Origin: Flavivirga sp. 57AJ16
GTDB taxonomy: Bacteria > Bacteroidota > Bacteroidia > Flavobacteriales > Flavobacteriaceae
Length of the DNA: 64,000 nt
Reading direction: 5' to 3'
Assembly: GCF_028736925.1 (NCBI RefSeq)
Contig: NZ_JAQZAT010000012.1
Span: forward strand, 62,001 to 126,000
The notes beneath the pieces were generated by a model. It was given only the letters and a program-made list of their open reading frames with translations, made no database searches and was not told where the DNA came from. A program made the translations under genes and the position numbers. Within the stretch, counting starts at the first letter, position 1; each line of letters starts with the position of its first letter. Shown here piece by piece: positions 40,646 through 49,415 of this stretch.

Positions 40646-41348
40646 AATTATTCGCTTCTGCTTTGGCTTCTTCGATCATTTTTTCATTTGGCAAAATAGC
40701 GACATTAACACGTCGGTTTTTTGCTCTACCTGTTGCCGTGGAGTTATCGTTTATTGGCTGTGTTTCTCCAAACCAATTTGTAGTAAACCTGCCAGAACTA
40801 AGACCTTTATTTTTAAGGTAATTGGTAACAGCGTAAGCCCTGTTTTTGGATAAAGTCATGTTATAGTCCGCATCACCCGTATTATCAGTGTGACCTACAA
40901 CCAAAATATTTGTATCTGGATATTCTCTAAAAACACCTGTTAATTTGTTTAATGTCTCTTGTGAGGCTGCATTAATATTATATTTATTTGTATCAAAATA
41001 AACACCACTACCTTCATCAAACGTCACTACAATGCCATCATCTACACGCTCTACTTGTGCTCCTGGAATTTCTTCTTCTATTTTCTGGGCCTGTTTGTCC
41101 ATTTTATTTCCAATAAGCACACCTGCAGTTCCTCCAACAACTCCACCAATAACAGCTCCTAATTCGCCATTACCGCCTTTGCCTATATTATTGCCTATAA
41201 TGGCACCTAAAATAGCACCACCTGTTGCTCCAATAACTGCGCCTTTTTGTTTGTTATTTGCATTTTGCACTGCTTTACAATTTGTTAGATTTGCAATCAA
41301 TACAAGTGCTAAAAAGGTTAATCCGATTTTATTTAAAAGTGTCCTCAT
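40644..41348 (-). CDS. OmpA-family lipoprotein with glycine-zipper
   Basis: 234 residues: signal ending LTNC (lipobox Cys 24), then a glycine-zipper region (GAVIGATGGAILGAIIGNNI, GAVIGGVVGGTAGVLIGNKM) and a C-terminal OmpA domain. The latter carries the peptidoglycan-binding motifs NILVVGHTDNTGDADYNMTL, LSKNRAYAVTNYLKNKG and TATGRAKNRRVNVAI. It should be anchored in the outer membrane and hold on to peptidoglycan. The gene upstream, four bases away, encodes a lipocalin-like lipoprotein, and the pair likely forms an operon. Confidence 0.93.
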   Translation of the reverse strand: MRTLLNKIGLTFLALVLIANLTNCKAVQNANNKQKGAVIGATGGAILGAIIGNNIGKGGNGELGAVIGGVVGGTAGVLIGNKMDKQAQKIEEEIPGAQVERVDDGIVVTFDEGSGVYFDTNKYNINAASQETLNKLTGVFREYPDTNILVVGHTDNTGDADYNMTLSKNRAYAVTNYLKNKGLSSGRFTTNWFGETQPINDNSTATGRAKNRRVNVAILPNEKMIEEAKAEANN

Positions 41349-41352
41349 TATT

Positions 41353-41823
41353 TTATTGTTTATTAAAGTTCATTGTTATTGTAAAAGGGTTGCCGTTAAC
41401 TGTAACAGTTTGTTCCCATTGCATCACTGTATCGGACAATGAAGTTAACCTCAACCTAAAACCTTGATTGGTATCAGATTTATGTTTCTCATTGGTTGGC
41501 TTAAGTAGAAAATCATAAAGCCCAGTTTGTGGATCAATTTCTTGAATCGTAAAAACGAAATTACGAATGCCACTTGAACAACCTACACCACTAATGTTGT
41601 ATGTCCCCGTATTATTGTTAGGAACAAATTGCCAGGTACTCCCCTCAAAGCATTCTTTCGACTCTTCATTAAGCAAATTAACATGATACGTTCCTCTTTC
41701 ACTGTAGGTTATGGAATTTAGCTCCCAATTGCCTTTGATGACTTTTTTTGAAGCCCTTACGGTTTTTGGTGTTCCGCAGGATATTAAACTAATTGCAATT
41801 AAAAAAAGAAGTGTGTGTTTCAT
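41353..41823 (-). CDS. Lipocalin-like lipoprotein
   Basis: 156 residues, lipobox ISCG (Cys 16). The body IKGNWELNSITYSERGTYHV to GSTWQFVPNNNTGTYNIS, then MQWEQTVTVNGNPFTITMNF resembles the short lipocalin-like domain common in Bacteroidota lipoproteins, where GxW starts the first strand. The ligand is unknown. It is four bases from the OmpA-family gene; the two are probably co-transcribed and both envelope-located. Confidence 0.75.
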   Translation of the reverse strand: MKHTLLFLIAISLISCGTPKTVRASKKVIKGNWELNSITYSERGTYHVNLLNEESKECFEGSTWQFVPNNNTGTYNISGVGCSSGIRNFVFTIQEIDPQTGLYDFLLKPTNEKHKSDTNQGFRLRLTSLSDTVMQWEQTVTVNGNPFTITMNFNKQ

Positions 41824-42014
41824 AGGATTAAAATTTAATTAATGTCTAACAGTATTTACGGATTTCTATGGTATCCAGATGTTTTTATGTGATTTTTCTG
41901 AAAATGTTTTCAGTTATTATTTAGACACCGATTAATTGAACGAGTCACTTAAGAAGTGAATTCAATCTTATAAAAATATAAAATGAAAAGATAAACTGGA
42001 AGTTAAAAAATAAG

Positions 42015-42176
42015 CTAAGCCACTTTTTTGAGCAGATCGAAACAAGGGCATTTTTTACAACGCTTATTTTCGCCTTTTTTGAATTTCTTGCAACAACTGG
42101 TTTTCACCTTATTGGTGGTAATAATACCCTGTTGCTGTAATTTTTTTATTGCCTTTTTCTTCTTTTTTTTGCCCAA
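42015..42176 (-). CDS. Small basic Cys-rich conserved protein (53 aa)
   Basis: 53 residues from TTG 42176: a Lys-rich start (GKKKKKKAIKKL) followed by KTSCCKKFKKGENKRCKKC and PCFDLL. The pattern C-C-x8-10-C-x2-C-x-C looks like a small metal-binding knuckle, and I recall similar short proteins ending CKKCPMFDL in flavobacteria. A TATTTTTG promoter element lies 29 bases upstream. No ATG is available in this frame. It lies downstream of the ferritin gene on the same strand. Its function is unknown; nucleic acid or metal binding is plausible. Confidence 0.6.
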   Translation of the reverse strand: MGKKKKKKAIKKLQQQGIITTNKVKTSCCKKFKKGENKRCKKCPCFDLLKKVA

Positions 42177-42204
42177 AACAGAATCTAAGATTTAGATAAT
42201 GTGG

Positions 42205-42212
42205 CAAAAATA
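42205..42212 (-). promoter_or_regulatory. Promoter -7 element of the small Cys-rich gene
   Basis: TATTTTTG on the minus strand. The leader contains AATCTAAGATT, a small inverted repeat. The remainder of the gap 41824-42252 shows nothing else. Confidence 0.5.
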
Positions 42213-42252
42213 GCTTATTTTTATTAAATCTAAATAAGTTTAATTGTTAAAA

Positions 42253-42771
42253 TTATTCAGTAGCTTTGGTTGCTGCAGTGGTAACGGTTAAATTTTCAAT
42301 ATCCCTATCGAATAAATATAGACCTCCTTTGTCGTCACCAATCATATTAATTTTATCAAGAATGGTACGCGCTACGGCTTCTTCCTCAATTTGTTCGGCA
42401 ACATACCATTGTAAAAAGTTATGTGTTGCATAATCTTTTTCCTGTAAACTAATGTGTACTAATTCGTTAATGCTTTGAGATACGTATACTTCATGCTCAA
42501 ATAATTTTTCGAACATTTCCTTAAAGGATTTAAAGGTGACGTTTGGTGCTGCCAATTGGGAGATTTTTGCATGTCCGCCACGCTCATTAATAAATTTTAC
42601 CAATTTTAACATATGCTCGCGTTCTTCATCAGATTGTGCATACATGAAATTAGAGACCCCTTCTAAGCCCTTCACCTCTGCCCAACATGCCATTGCCAAA
42701 TAAATTTGAGAAGACTCCGCTTCTATTCTTATTTGGTTATTTAATGCTTCTTCTATGGTTTTTGATAACAT
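42253..42771 (-). CDS. ftnA: Ferritin
   Basis: 172 residues, non-haem bacterial ferritin. Ferroxidase ligands are visible: Glu in EAESSQIYLAMACWAE (Glu near 18), DEEREHMLKLVKFI (Glu 50, His 53), EHEVYVSQSINELVH (Glu near 94), and NFLQWYVAEQIEEE (Gln near 127). It stores iron as a 24-subunit shell in the cytoplasm. The length is normal. A near-consensus TAACTTTA element lies upstream on the minus strand (42788-42795). The neighbours are a small Cys-rich gene and the DUF488 module; the iron uptake genes are 30 kb away. Confidence 0.96.
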   Translation of the reverse strand: MLSKTIEEALNNQIRIEAESSQIYLAMACWAEVKGLEGVSNFMYAQSDEEREHMLKLVKFINERGGHAKISQLAAPNVTFKSFKEMFEKLFEHEVYVSQSINELVHISLQEKDYATHNFLQWYVAEQIEEEAVARTILDKINMIGDDKGGLYLFDRDIENLTVTTAATKATE

Positions 42772-42827
42772 GATGTTTCTTTTTATGTAAAGTTACATAA
42801 TTATTAAAATCCACGTCAATGAAATCT

Positions 42828-43646
42828 CTATAAATTTAAACTGTATTGTTCTTCGATTAAAGGATGAAAAGTACCAATTATAACAAAAGGGTTATTTGCC
42901 CTTCTTCTATGCCATTGCATAGTTGTTCCTAGAAAAAGATAAACATCGTGTTTACTTATAAATATATTAAAATATTTTTCCTTTACTTTTTGAATAGCTA
43001 CTTCTTTATTTCCTTTTGCATTTCGAAGACAATTCCAATAAAGTTGAAATATTTCCCAGTCCTCTATCATTAAAGTACTTGGTATTCCCTCTTCATCTTC
43101 AAAAGTATAAGAAAATTTATAAGGGACTTTTGGGATTAACTTTTCGGGATCACTTTCTATTTCTTCAAATAAATCAGTCTGTTTTCTTAACTCTTTCCAT
43201 TCGTCTTTCCATTCTTCTTCATCATCTTCTACAATAAAATTTATAATCTTTGTAGGTTTAAATGTTACTAACGATACATTTAATGGGTCTTTGGAGTCGT
43301 TGAGCAATTTAGTTTTACTTGTATAAACATTTTTTAAACAAATTGATTTTCGCTCTTTCCAATAGTCTTTTGTGCCAAGAGTACTAATAATCTTAACATT
43401 ATAATTATTTGGTGAATGGCTTTCTGGTCTAAAATCATCATTCCTTGGCTTAACATCTAATTCAATCCAAGTATACTTTTTAAAACCTGTGTCTTTTTTA
43501 ATCTGATTCAAAAAACTTAATGGAATTGGATAAACTCTAATCCAAGAACCGTCTTCTAAGATTCCAGCAGTACAAACTAGTTCATCATAACTTCTAGAAG
43601 GAAGAGGATAAGTAGTGACTGTAATTAGAATCTTTTTAACAGCCAT
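42828..43646 (-). CDS. DUF488-partner protein of unknown function
   Basis: 272 residues, no signal peptide or membrane segment. The opening KKILITVTTYPLPSRSYDEL and CTAGILEDGSWIRVYPIPLS, and the C-terminal YLFLGTTMQWHRRRANNPFV with IIGTFHPL look strongly conserved in type; I recall similar proteins beside DUF488 genes in scattered bacteria, but know no function. The region in between is acidic (EDDEEEWKDEWKELRK). Only three bases separate it from the upstream DUF488 gene, so the two are surely translated together. High AT content and the lack of any household role suggest an acquired module, perhaps in nucleic-acid modification or defence. Confidence 0.72.
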   Translation of the reverse strand: MAVKKILITVTTYPLPSRSYDELVCTAGILEDGSWIRVYPIPLSFLNQIKKDTGFKKYTWIELDVKPRNDDFRPESHSPNNYNVKIISTLGTKDYWKERKSICLKNVYTSKTKLLNDSKDPLNVSLVTFKPTKIINFIVEDDEEEWKDEWKELRKQTDLFEEIESDPEKLIPKVPYKFSYTFEDEEGIPSTLMIEDWEIFQLYWNCLRNAKGNKEVAIQKVKEKYFNIFISKHDVYLFLGTTMQWHRRRANNPFVIIGTFHPLIEEQYSLNL

Positions 43647-43649
43647 AAA

Positions 43650-44537
43650 TTATAAATGTTCAACTTTATATTCAAATTCTTTAAAATTCGAAATAGCTTT
43701 AGCTAAATGTGCTCTATGACATTGACATTCATCTGCTTCAAAACAAGTTAATGCAACACGCTTATTTTGTTTTAACAAATTCAGAATCTCTTTTTGATAA
43801 TTTTTTGTTTTAGATAAATCATTAGAAACATATTCTTGAAATAGTTTATCATAATCTTTTTGAGTATTTAATTCTCGCCGTTTATCTGAATTAATACCAA
43901 CCTCTGGAATATGTATATATATAATACCAACTCCTTCACATGCATTATTAAGTTGACTCTTGCTAAAACCATATTTCATACTTAACGCATTCTTCCTAAC
44001 ATCGCATAAAACTTTTATGTTATTCTTTATAAGTTTATTTAGATAATGCTCTAAAGATATCCCTTCATAACCAATAGTAAACAATATAGTTTCATCTTCA
44101 AAAGACCTGTAATTGTTCAAATTTTTCATTTCTTCATTAGAAAGATACTTGTCTGATATTATACTATTTATAGCATAATATGGATATCGCTTATAAGTCA
44201 AATCAATTAAATCGTCATTTGTCTTATTCTTATAAATAATGCCAAAATCAGAGATTATTTTTTTATCCTCTTTATCTAATTGAATTAAATAATTTGTTTC
44301 ATCTAACTTTTTCCATGACTTTGATGATTCTGAAACAATTCCGTATTTTTTTAACGTATATAAATCAGCATTAGCATGAAAAGAAAAGCATCCATACTTA
44401 TAAGGAACAAAATCATAAGTTTTTCTCTTTGTTTTATATCTACTAAATAGAAATAATAATTTCTGAACCTGTATTTTATCAAGTTCATTATTAAACACCT
44501 GCAAAAGAGACAAAACTATTTTTCTTCTATAATACAT
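43650..44537 (-). CDS. DUF488 protein with N-terminal SocA/Panacea-like domain
   Basis: 295 residues in two parts. The C-terminal half (from about residue 150) is a DUF488 domain: ILFTIGYEGISLEHYLNKLI, CDVRKNALSMKYGFSKSQLN, IYIHIPEVGI, and the late Cys/His motif VALTCFEADECQCHRAHLAK. The N-terminal 120 residues (KIQVQKLLFLFSRYK, YDFVPYKYGCFSFHANADLY, TLKKYGIV) resemble the Panacea/DUF4065 type found in antitoxins and phage-related proteins. Fusion of the two is unusual to me. It forms a tight pair with the 272-residue gene downstream. It is very AT-rich compared with ferritin and metG on either side, consistent with transfer. The function is unknown. Confidence 0.75.
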   Translation of the reverse strand: MYYRRKIVLSLLQVFNNELDKIQVQKLLFLFSRYKTKRKTYDFVPYKYGCFSFHANADLYTLKKYGIVSESSKSWKKLDETNYLIQLDKEDKKIISDFGIIYKNKTNDDLIDLTYKRYPYYAINSIISDKYLSNEEMKNLNNYRSFEDETILFTIGYEGISLEHYLNKLIKNNIKVLCDVRKNALSMKYGFSKSQLNNACEGVGIIYIHIPEVGINSDKRRELNTQKDYDKLFQEYVSNDLSKTKNYQKEILNLLKQNKRVALTCFEADECQCHRAHLAKAISNFKEFEYKVEHL

Positions 44538-44557
44538 TAACCAAATATAATTAAATT

Positions 44558-46657
44558 TTAACTTATCTGTAATCCATTTTCTACATTAATATTATCTGGA
44601 TTCACAAATACCAACTTCCCATCAGGTGTTTCCGTCATTAAAATCATACCTTCACTTTCAATACCTCTTAATACTCTTGGTGCCAGATTTACTAAAACGG
44701 TGACACGCTTTCCAATGACCTCTTCGGCTGTAAAACTTTCTGCAATACCCGAAACTATCGTTCGTACATCAATACCTGTATCGACTTTTAAAACTAATAG
44801 TTTTTTTGCTTTTGGCATTTTTTCTGCTTCCAAAATGGTCCCAACGCGAATATCCAGTTTCGTAAAATCTTCAAAAGTGATGGTATCCTTTTGTGGTTCT
44901 GCAACAGCGTTGGCTGTTTCATTGGCTTTTTTATTAGCTTCTAATTTATCAAGTTGTGCTTGGATGGTTATGTCTTCTATCTTAGAGAATAACAATTCCG
45001 CTTTCCCTATTTTATGACCAGCTGGAAGTAAGACTTCTTTTGAAGTTATTTCGTTCCAATGAGATGCTTCGACAAGCTCAGCATGATATTCATTTTCGCC
45101 TTTGTCATTCAGAGTGAAGCAAAGCATCTTTTTTAATTTTTCAGAAGTAAACGGCAAAAAAGGTTCGCTTAAAGTAGCCAGGGCCGATGCTATTTGGAGG
45201 GCTACATACATAATAGTTTGTGTACGTGCTTCATCTATTTTAATAACTTTCCAAGGTTCTTCGTCCGCTAAATATTTATTTCCCAGTCGTGCTAAATTCA
45301 TAAGTTCTTGCTGCGCTTCTCTAAAGCGGTAGCGTTCAATAGAACTAGATATGACATCTGGGTAGGCTTTTACTGCAGCCAATGTTTCTTCGTCTACTTG
45401 AGATAATGCATTTGGAGTAGGAACCACACCATCGTAATACTTGTTTGTTAGTACCACAACACGATTAATGAAATTCCCAAAAATAGCTACCAATTCATTA
45501 TTGTTTCTTGCCTGAAAATCTTTCCAGGTAAAATCATTATCCTTAGTCTCTGGGGCATTAGCTGTTAAAGCGTAACGTAACACATCTTGCTGATCTGGAA
45601 ATTCCTTTAAATATTCCGGTAACCAAACCGCCCAATTTTTTGAGGTCGATAATTTATTGCCTTCCAAATTTAAAAACTCATTGGCCGGTACGTTTTCTGG
45701 TAAGATATAAGAACCTTCGGCTTTTAACATGGCTGGAAAAATAATACAGTGAAACACTATATTATCTTTTCCTATAAAATGGATCAGTTTAGTGTCTTGA
45801 TCCTTCCAATAGGGCCTCCAATCTTTCCCTTCCCGTTCTGCCCATTCTATGGTAGATGAAATATAACCTATGGGAGCATCAAACCAAACATAGAGCACTT
45901 TCCCTTCGCCGCCTTTTGCTGGTACAGGAATGCCCCAATTTAAATCCCTGGTTACTGCACGCGGACGTAAGCCGTCGTCGATCCAAGATTTACATTGCCC
46001 GTAAACATTAGGTTTCCAATCCTTTTTATGCCCTTCAAGAATCCATTCTTTTAAAAAAGCTTCGTGCTTATCTAATGGTAAAAACCAGTGTTTTGTTTGT
46101 TTTAAAGTAGGTTTATTCCCTGTTAAAGCAGACTTCGGGTTTATCAAATCTGTGGCATTATGGCTTGTGCCACAGTTTTCACATTGGTCGCCGTAACTTT
46201 CTTCATTGCCGCATTTAGGGCAAGTCCCTACGACAAAGCGATCTGCTAAAAACTGATTGGCCTCGGTATCATACAATTGCTCGGTCACCTCTTCAATAAA
46301 TTCACCTTTATCGTTTAAAGTGGTAAAAAATTCTGAAGCTGTTTTATGATGAACCTCCGCAGAAGTGCGCGAATAATTATCAAAGGTAATTCCAAAATCT
46401 TCAAACGATTTTTTAATAATGGCATGATATTTATCTACAATATCCTGTGGCGTCACGCCCTCATTTTTAGCTTTAATGGTGATTGGCACACCATGCTCGT
46501 CACTTCCACCAATTAGTATAACGTCATTTCCCGTTAATCGCAAATAACGCGCATAAATATCTGCCGGAACATAAACGCCTGCCAAATGCCCAATATGAAT
46601 AGGGCCATTTGTATAGGGAAGCGCTGTGGTAATGGTATATCGTTTTGGTTTGTTCAT
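44558..46657 (-). CDS. metG: Methionyl-tRNA synthetase
   Basis: 699 residues. Class I signatures: [20 protein letters not shown] (HIGH) and the KMSKS-type loop [12 protein letters not shown]; zinc knuckles [18 protein letters not shown]; anticodon-binding helices; and a C-terminal tRNA-binding EMAP/Trbp111 domain ([20 protein letters not shown]). It charges tRNA-Met. Near residues 510-533 there is a foreign-looking stretch ([20 protein letters not shown]) encoded by 45062-45129, a palindromic dispersed repeat that stays in frame, between the anticodon domain and the linker to the C-terminal domain. Another repeat ends 14 bases upstream of the ATG. Confidence 0.97.
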   Translation of the reverse strand: MNKPKRYTITTALPYTNGPIHIGHLAGVYVPADIYARYLRLTGNDVILIGGSDEHGVPITIKAKNEGVTPQDIVDKYHAIIKKSFEDFGITFDNYSRTSAEVHHKTASEFFTTLNDKGEFIEEVTEQLYDTEANQFLADRFVVGTCPKCGNEESYGDQCENCGTSHNATDLINPKSALTGNKPTLKQTKHWFLPLDKHEAFLKEWILEGHKKDWKPNVYGQCKSWIDDGLRPRAVTRDLNWGIPVPAKGGEGKVLYVWFDAPIGYISSTIEWAEREGKDWRPYWKDQDTKLIHFIGKDNIVFHCIIFPAMLKAEGSYILPENVPANEFLNLEGNKLSTSKNWAVWLPEYLKEFPDQQDVLRYALTANAPETKDNDFTWKDFQARNNNELVAIFGNFINRVVVLTNKYYDGVVPTPNALSQVDEETLAAVKAYPDVISSSIERYRFREAQQELMNLARLGNKYLADEEPWKVIKIDEARTQTIMYVALQIASALATLSEPFLPFTSEKLKKMLCFTLNDKGENEYHAELVEASHWNEITSKEVLLPAGHKIGKAELLFSKIEDITIQAQLDKLEANKKANETANAVAEPQKDTITFEDFTKLDIRVGTILEAEKMPKAKKLLVLKVDTGIDVRTIVSGIAESFTAEEVIGKRVTVLVNLAPRVLRGIESEGMILMTETPDGKLVFVNPDNINVENGLQIS
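45062..45129. repeat. Palindromic dispersed repeat inserted in frame in metG
   Basis: 68 bp with ends AGATGCTT / AAGCATCT. One half carries GCTTCGACAAGCTCAGCATGA and the other TGTCATTCAGAGTGAAGC, both hallmarks of the intergenic repeats here. It encodes [17 protein letters not shown]. Confidence 0.75.
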
Positions 46658-46670
46658 CCGCTTTTATATT

Positions 46671-46766
46671 TGTCATTGTGAGGAGAGAAGTGACGTGACA
46701 ATCTGTTAATATCAATTAGAATTTTACAGATTCTTACGCTTTTTTCCAAAAAAGTCCAGAATGACG
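46671..46766. repeat. Palindromic dispersed repeat upstream of metG
   Basis: It begins TGTCATTGTGAGGAGAGAAG, ends AGAATGACG, and contains AATCTGT / ACAGATT as inner arms. The typical flavobacterial TGTCATTGCGAGG...CAATCTG element, 14 bases before the metG ATG. Confidence 0.7.
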
Positions 46767-46837
46767 TTTTGTTTTTTAATAAGCTGTAAAAGTACACATT
46801 TTGACTACGATTTAGAAAAAAAATGTACATTTACATT

Positions 46838-47854
46838 ATGTCGAAAATCTCATTAATTACCGCATTATGTTGTGCTGTTTTTTTCTTTTGGGAAAAACAG
46901 TTTTCAGCTCAAAATACATTGGCAACTAAAACGAATACATTGATACAACCACCATACTTAAAAGCGGGCGATACGGTTGCCATAGTGGCGCCTTCGGGTG
47001 TTTTAAAAAACCGAACTAAAGAAGTAGAACAAGCCAAACAGCTTTTAAAAAGTTGGGGGTTACATGCCATTGTTGGCAAACATGTATTTAATCAGGCCAA
47101 TCATTTTGCCGGAACGGACGATGCACGTTGTGAAGATTTTCAAAATGCTTTAGACAATCCTAAAATAAGTGCTATCTGGTGTGCCCGCGGCGGCTACGGA
47201 ACCGTTAGAATCCTGGATAAATTAGATTATACCAAATTTAAGCAACATCCAAAATGGCTTATTGGTTATTCTGATATCACGGCACTCCATAACCAGGTCC
47301 ATAATCAAGGTGTGCAATCTATTCATGCGATGATGTGCACTAGTCTACAAGACGATTTAAGAACGATTAAAGAGACACTTTCAACATTTAAAGATGCTAT
47401 TTTCGGAACCCCTTTAAACTATACGTTACCAGGTTCTAAATACAATAAAACGGGTAGTGCGTCTGGCCCTATTGTTGGCGGCAACTTAACCATGTTACAT
47501 ACCATGTTAGGCTCTAAAACAAGCATCGATACTTCCGGGAAAATCTTGTTTATTGAAGAAATTGGCGAATACAAATACCATATAGATCGTATGCTACAAA
47601 GTTTAAAGCGTGCTGGTTATTTTAACAACTGTAAAGGGGTAATTGTTGGCGATATGACCAAACTTAGAAAGAACACCACACTTTGGGGCTCTTCTATTGA
47701 ACAGCTTATTTTAGATGCTTTATCCGATTATGGCTTCCCCATTGCATTTAATATGCCTGCAGGGCACGAAAAGGACAATCGGGCCATGATTTTGGGGAGA
47801 ACTGTTAAATTGACGGTAGGTAATAATCAGACTTCGATCATTTTCGAAAACTAA
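46838..47854 (+). CDS. LD-carboxypeptidase (peptidase S66)
   Basis: 338 residues from ATG 46838 (a second ATG five codons earlier is possible), with a hydrophobic N-terminus (residues 4-19) that may export or anchor it. Family S66 features: GDTVAIVAPSGVLKNRTKEV, WCARGGYGTVRILDKLDY, the nucleophile Ser in WLIGYSDITALHN, the Glu in FIEEIGEYKYHIDRML, and the His in FNMPAGHEKDNRAMI. The enzyme trims the terminal D-Ala from murein tetrapeptides during recycling. The length is usual for the family. It is transcribed alone and converges on yceI, nine bases apart. Confidence 0.93.
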   Translation: MSKISLITALCCAVFFFWEKQFSAQNTLATKTNTLIQPPYLKAGDTVAIVAPSGVLKNRTKEVEQAKQLLKSWGLHAIVGKHVFNQANHFAGTDDARCEDFQNALDNPKISAIWCARGGYGTVRILDKLDYTKFKQHPKWLIGYSDITALHNQVHNQGVQSIHAMMCTSLQDDLRTIKETLSTFKDAIFGTPLNYTLPGSKYNKTGSASGPIVGGNLTMLHTMLGSKTSIDTSGKILFIEEIGEYKYHIDRMLQSLKRAGYFNNCKGVIVGDMTKLRKNTTLWGSSIEQLILDALSDYGFPIAFNMPAGHEKDNRAMILGRTVKLTVGNNQTSIIFEN

Positions 47855-47862
47855 CAACCAGT

Positions 47863-48441
47863 TTACTTTACTAATTTCAAGTCAACCTCAAATTCAATAG
47901 CATCAGAAATAATACCATCTTTAACACTTCCAAACATACCTTTCGATTTATAGTCAATACCCCATCTGGTTCTATCAATAATAAATTTTGAATTCATTTC
48001 ATATTGACCATCCACAACTTTAAATGTTATATCAAATTCAATGGCATTGGTGATATCCTTAATAGTGAGATTCGCTTTTACCTTAATGGTATTTACATTT
48101 TTATCAACAACTTCAACAAACCTTATTTTAGCAATAGGATATTTTTCCACATCAAAAAAGTCCTCATTTTTTAAGTGTGATACTAGCTGCTCGTTATATT
48201 TTCCATCTGTATTTATAATGGAATTCATATCTACTTCGAAATACCCCCCCAAAATAACATCATTGGATTTAATGATATGTCCTTTTATAAAATTCACAGT
48301 CCCAAAATGCTTGCTAAATTTAAATAGATTGGAGCCTGTCCATTTTACAACACTCTTAGTTGTATCTATCTCGACCTTTTTTTGAGCATTTGTAAGGCTC
48401 GTAAAGCATCCAATTATTACCAATAAAATGATTTTTCTCAT
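47863..48441 (-). CDS. YceI-family periplasmic protein
   Basis: 192 residues with signal peptide (FTSLTNAQ) and the YceI lipocalin-like barrel: DTTKSVVKWTGSNLFKFSKH, GTVNFIKGHIIKSNDVILGG, FFDVEKYPIAKIRFVEV, and the terminal RTRWGIDYKSKGMFGSVKDG IISDAIEFEVDL. YceI proteins bind long-chain isoprenoid quinones or similar lipids in the periplasm. It diverges from a membrane-bound winged-helix regulator, and a triple 11-bp direct repeat between them suggests that regulator controls it. Confidence 0.93.
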   Translation of the reverse strand: MRKIILLVIIGCFTSLTNAQKKVEIDTTKSVVKWTGSNLFKFSKHFGTVNFIKGHIIKSNDVILGGYFEVDMNSIINTDGKYNEQLVSHLKNEDFFDVEKYPIAKIRFVEVVDKNVNTIKVKANLTIKDITNAIEFDITFKVVDGQYEMNSKFIIDRTRWGIDYKSKGMFGSVKDGIISDAIEFEVDLKLVK

Positions 48442-48496
48442 GATTAATATTTTTCAGTAAAACTAAACACATGGCATGTCATTTTTGTAAAAAAAA

Positions 48497-48529
48497 TGTG
48501 AAAGAAGTGTGAAACGGGTGCAAAAAGTT
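48497..48529 (+). promoter_or_regulatory. Three 11-bp direct repeats, candidate OmpR/PhoB-type operator
   Basis: TGTGAAAGAAG, TGTGAAACGGG, TGCAAAAAGTT in tandem (48497, 48508, 48519). The 11-bp period with a 7-base core is the classical layout for winged-helix proteins of the OmpR/PhoB class, such as the protein encoded next to it. Located between yceI and that gene. Confidence 0.6.
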
Positions 48530-48566
48530 GAAAATTTTCACTTATTTAACCGTTTTTAAATCCATA

Positions 48567-49415
48567 ATGAAAAAACTTGTTTTTCCTTTATTGGCCATAT
48601 GGCTCCTTACACACTCAGGGTGTAAAGATAATATGCCCCAGAATCATTTTTCTGAAACAGTAAAAGTAGCCTTGCGAGATGCAGGCCATACACTTTTAAC
48701 CGCTAATAATGATTCTACATCATTGATTCTACCAATTACCAAATTAAGTGAGAACAGATACGAACTTGCTTTTCAAAATAAACTATCTATAACTCCCGAT
48801 AGTTTGGTGACCACTATAAGTAGTCGTTTAAAAAAGGCCAACCTCCCAAAACAATATATTGTAGAGGTTATTAATTGCAATAATGACGAAGTATTTTACA
48901 GTTTCCAGATTAAAGGAACCACAGAAAGGAATATTGTTCCGTGCTTAGGCAGAAAGCTACCCACAGATTGTTACACGATCCAGGTCCTGTTTTTTGAGGA
49001 TAACTGGAGATTAGCCACTAAAATGTACGTGACGCTTTTTATGCTCTTTGCCTGTATATTTATTTTTGGCTTTTTCTATCTTAAAAAAAGGAAGACAACT
49101 AGTGAAGGAGGCATTCCCTATTCAAAAATTGGTGATTATAAATTCTATAAAGACCAAAACAAGCTCATTAAAGAAGCTCTTGAAATAAAACTATCTACTA
49201 AGGAATGTGAGCTCATGTCTATACTTAGTGTAAACCAAAATCAAGTAGTAAAACGGGAGATCCTTGTAAAAGAAATATGGGAGGACCATGGTGTTTTTGT
49301 AAATAGAAGCTTAGATACATTTATATCAAAACTTAGAAAAAAATTTAAAGACGATCCCTCTATAAACATTGAGAATGTACATGGCGTGGGTTATAAGTTA
49401 GAAGTTAGAAGTTAG
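48567..49415 (+). CDS. Membrane-spanning one-component regulator with OmpR-type winged helix
   Basis: 282 residues from ATG 48567; a TTG at 48528 overlaps the upstream repeats and is rejected. Layout: lipoprotein-like signal (LAIWLLTHSGCKDN), periplasmic domain of about 140 residues with Cys residues (VINCNNDEVFY, IVPCLGRKLPTDCYTI), one membrane helix (MYVTLFMLFACIFIFGFFYL), and a C-terminal cytoplasmic winged helix (LSTKECELMSILSVNQNQVV, WEDHGVFVNRSLDTFISKLR). This is a ToxR/CadC-like sensor with reversed order of domains. It would read a periplasmic signal and bind DNA at the membrane. No kinase or receiver domain exists. Its likely targets are its own promoter and yceI. Confidence 0.82.
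   Translation: MKKLVFPLLAIWLLTHSGCKDNMPQNHFSETVKVALRDAGHTLLTANNDSTSLILPITKLSENRYELAFQNKLSITPDSLVTTISSRLKKANLPKQYIVEVINCNNDEVFYSFQIKGTTERNIVPCLGRKLPTDCYTIQVLFFEDNWRLATKMYVTLFMLFACIFIFGFFYLKKRKTTSEGGIPYSKIGDYKFYKDQNKLIKEALEIKLSTKECELMSILSVNQNQVVKREILVKEIWEDHGVFVNRSLDTFISKLRKKFKDDPSINIENVHGVGYKLEVRS

Noticed and set aside
48528-48566. TTG start extending the membrane-bound regulator
   Set aside because: It overlaps the third 11-bp repeat and would put polar residues before the signal sequence.
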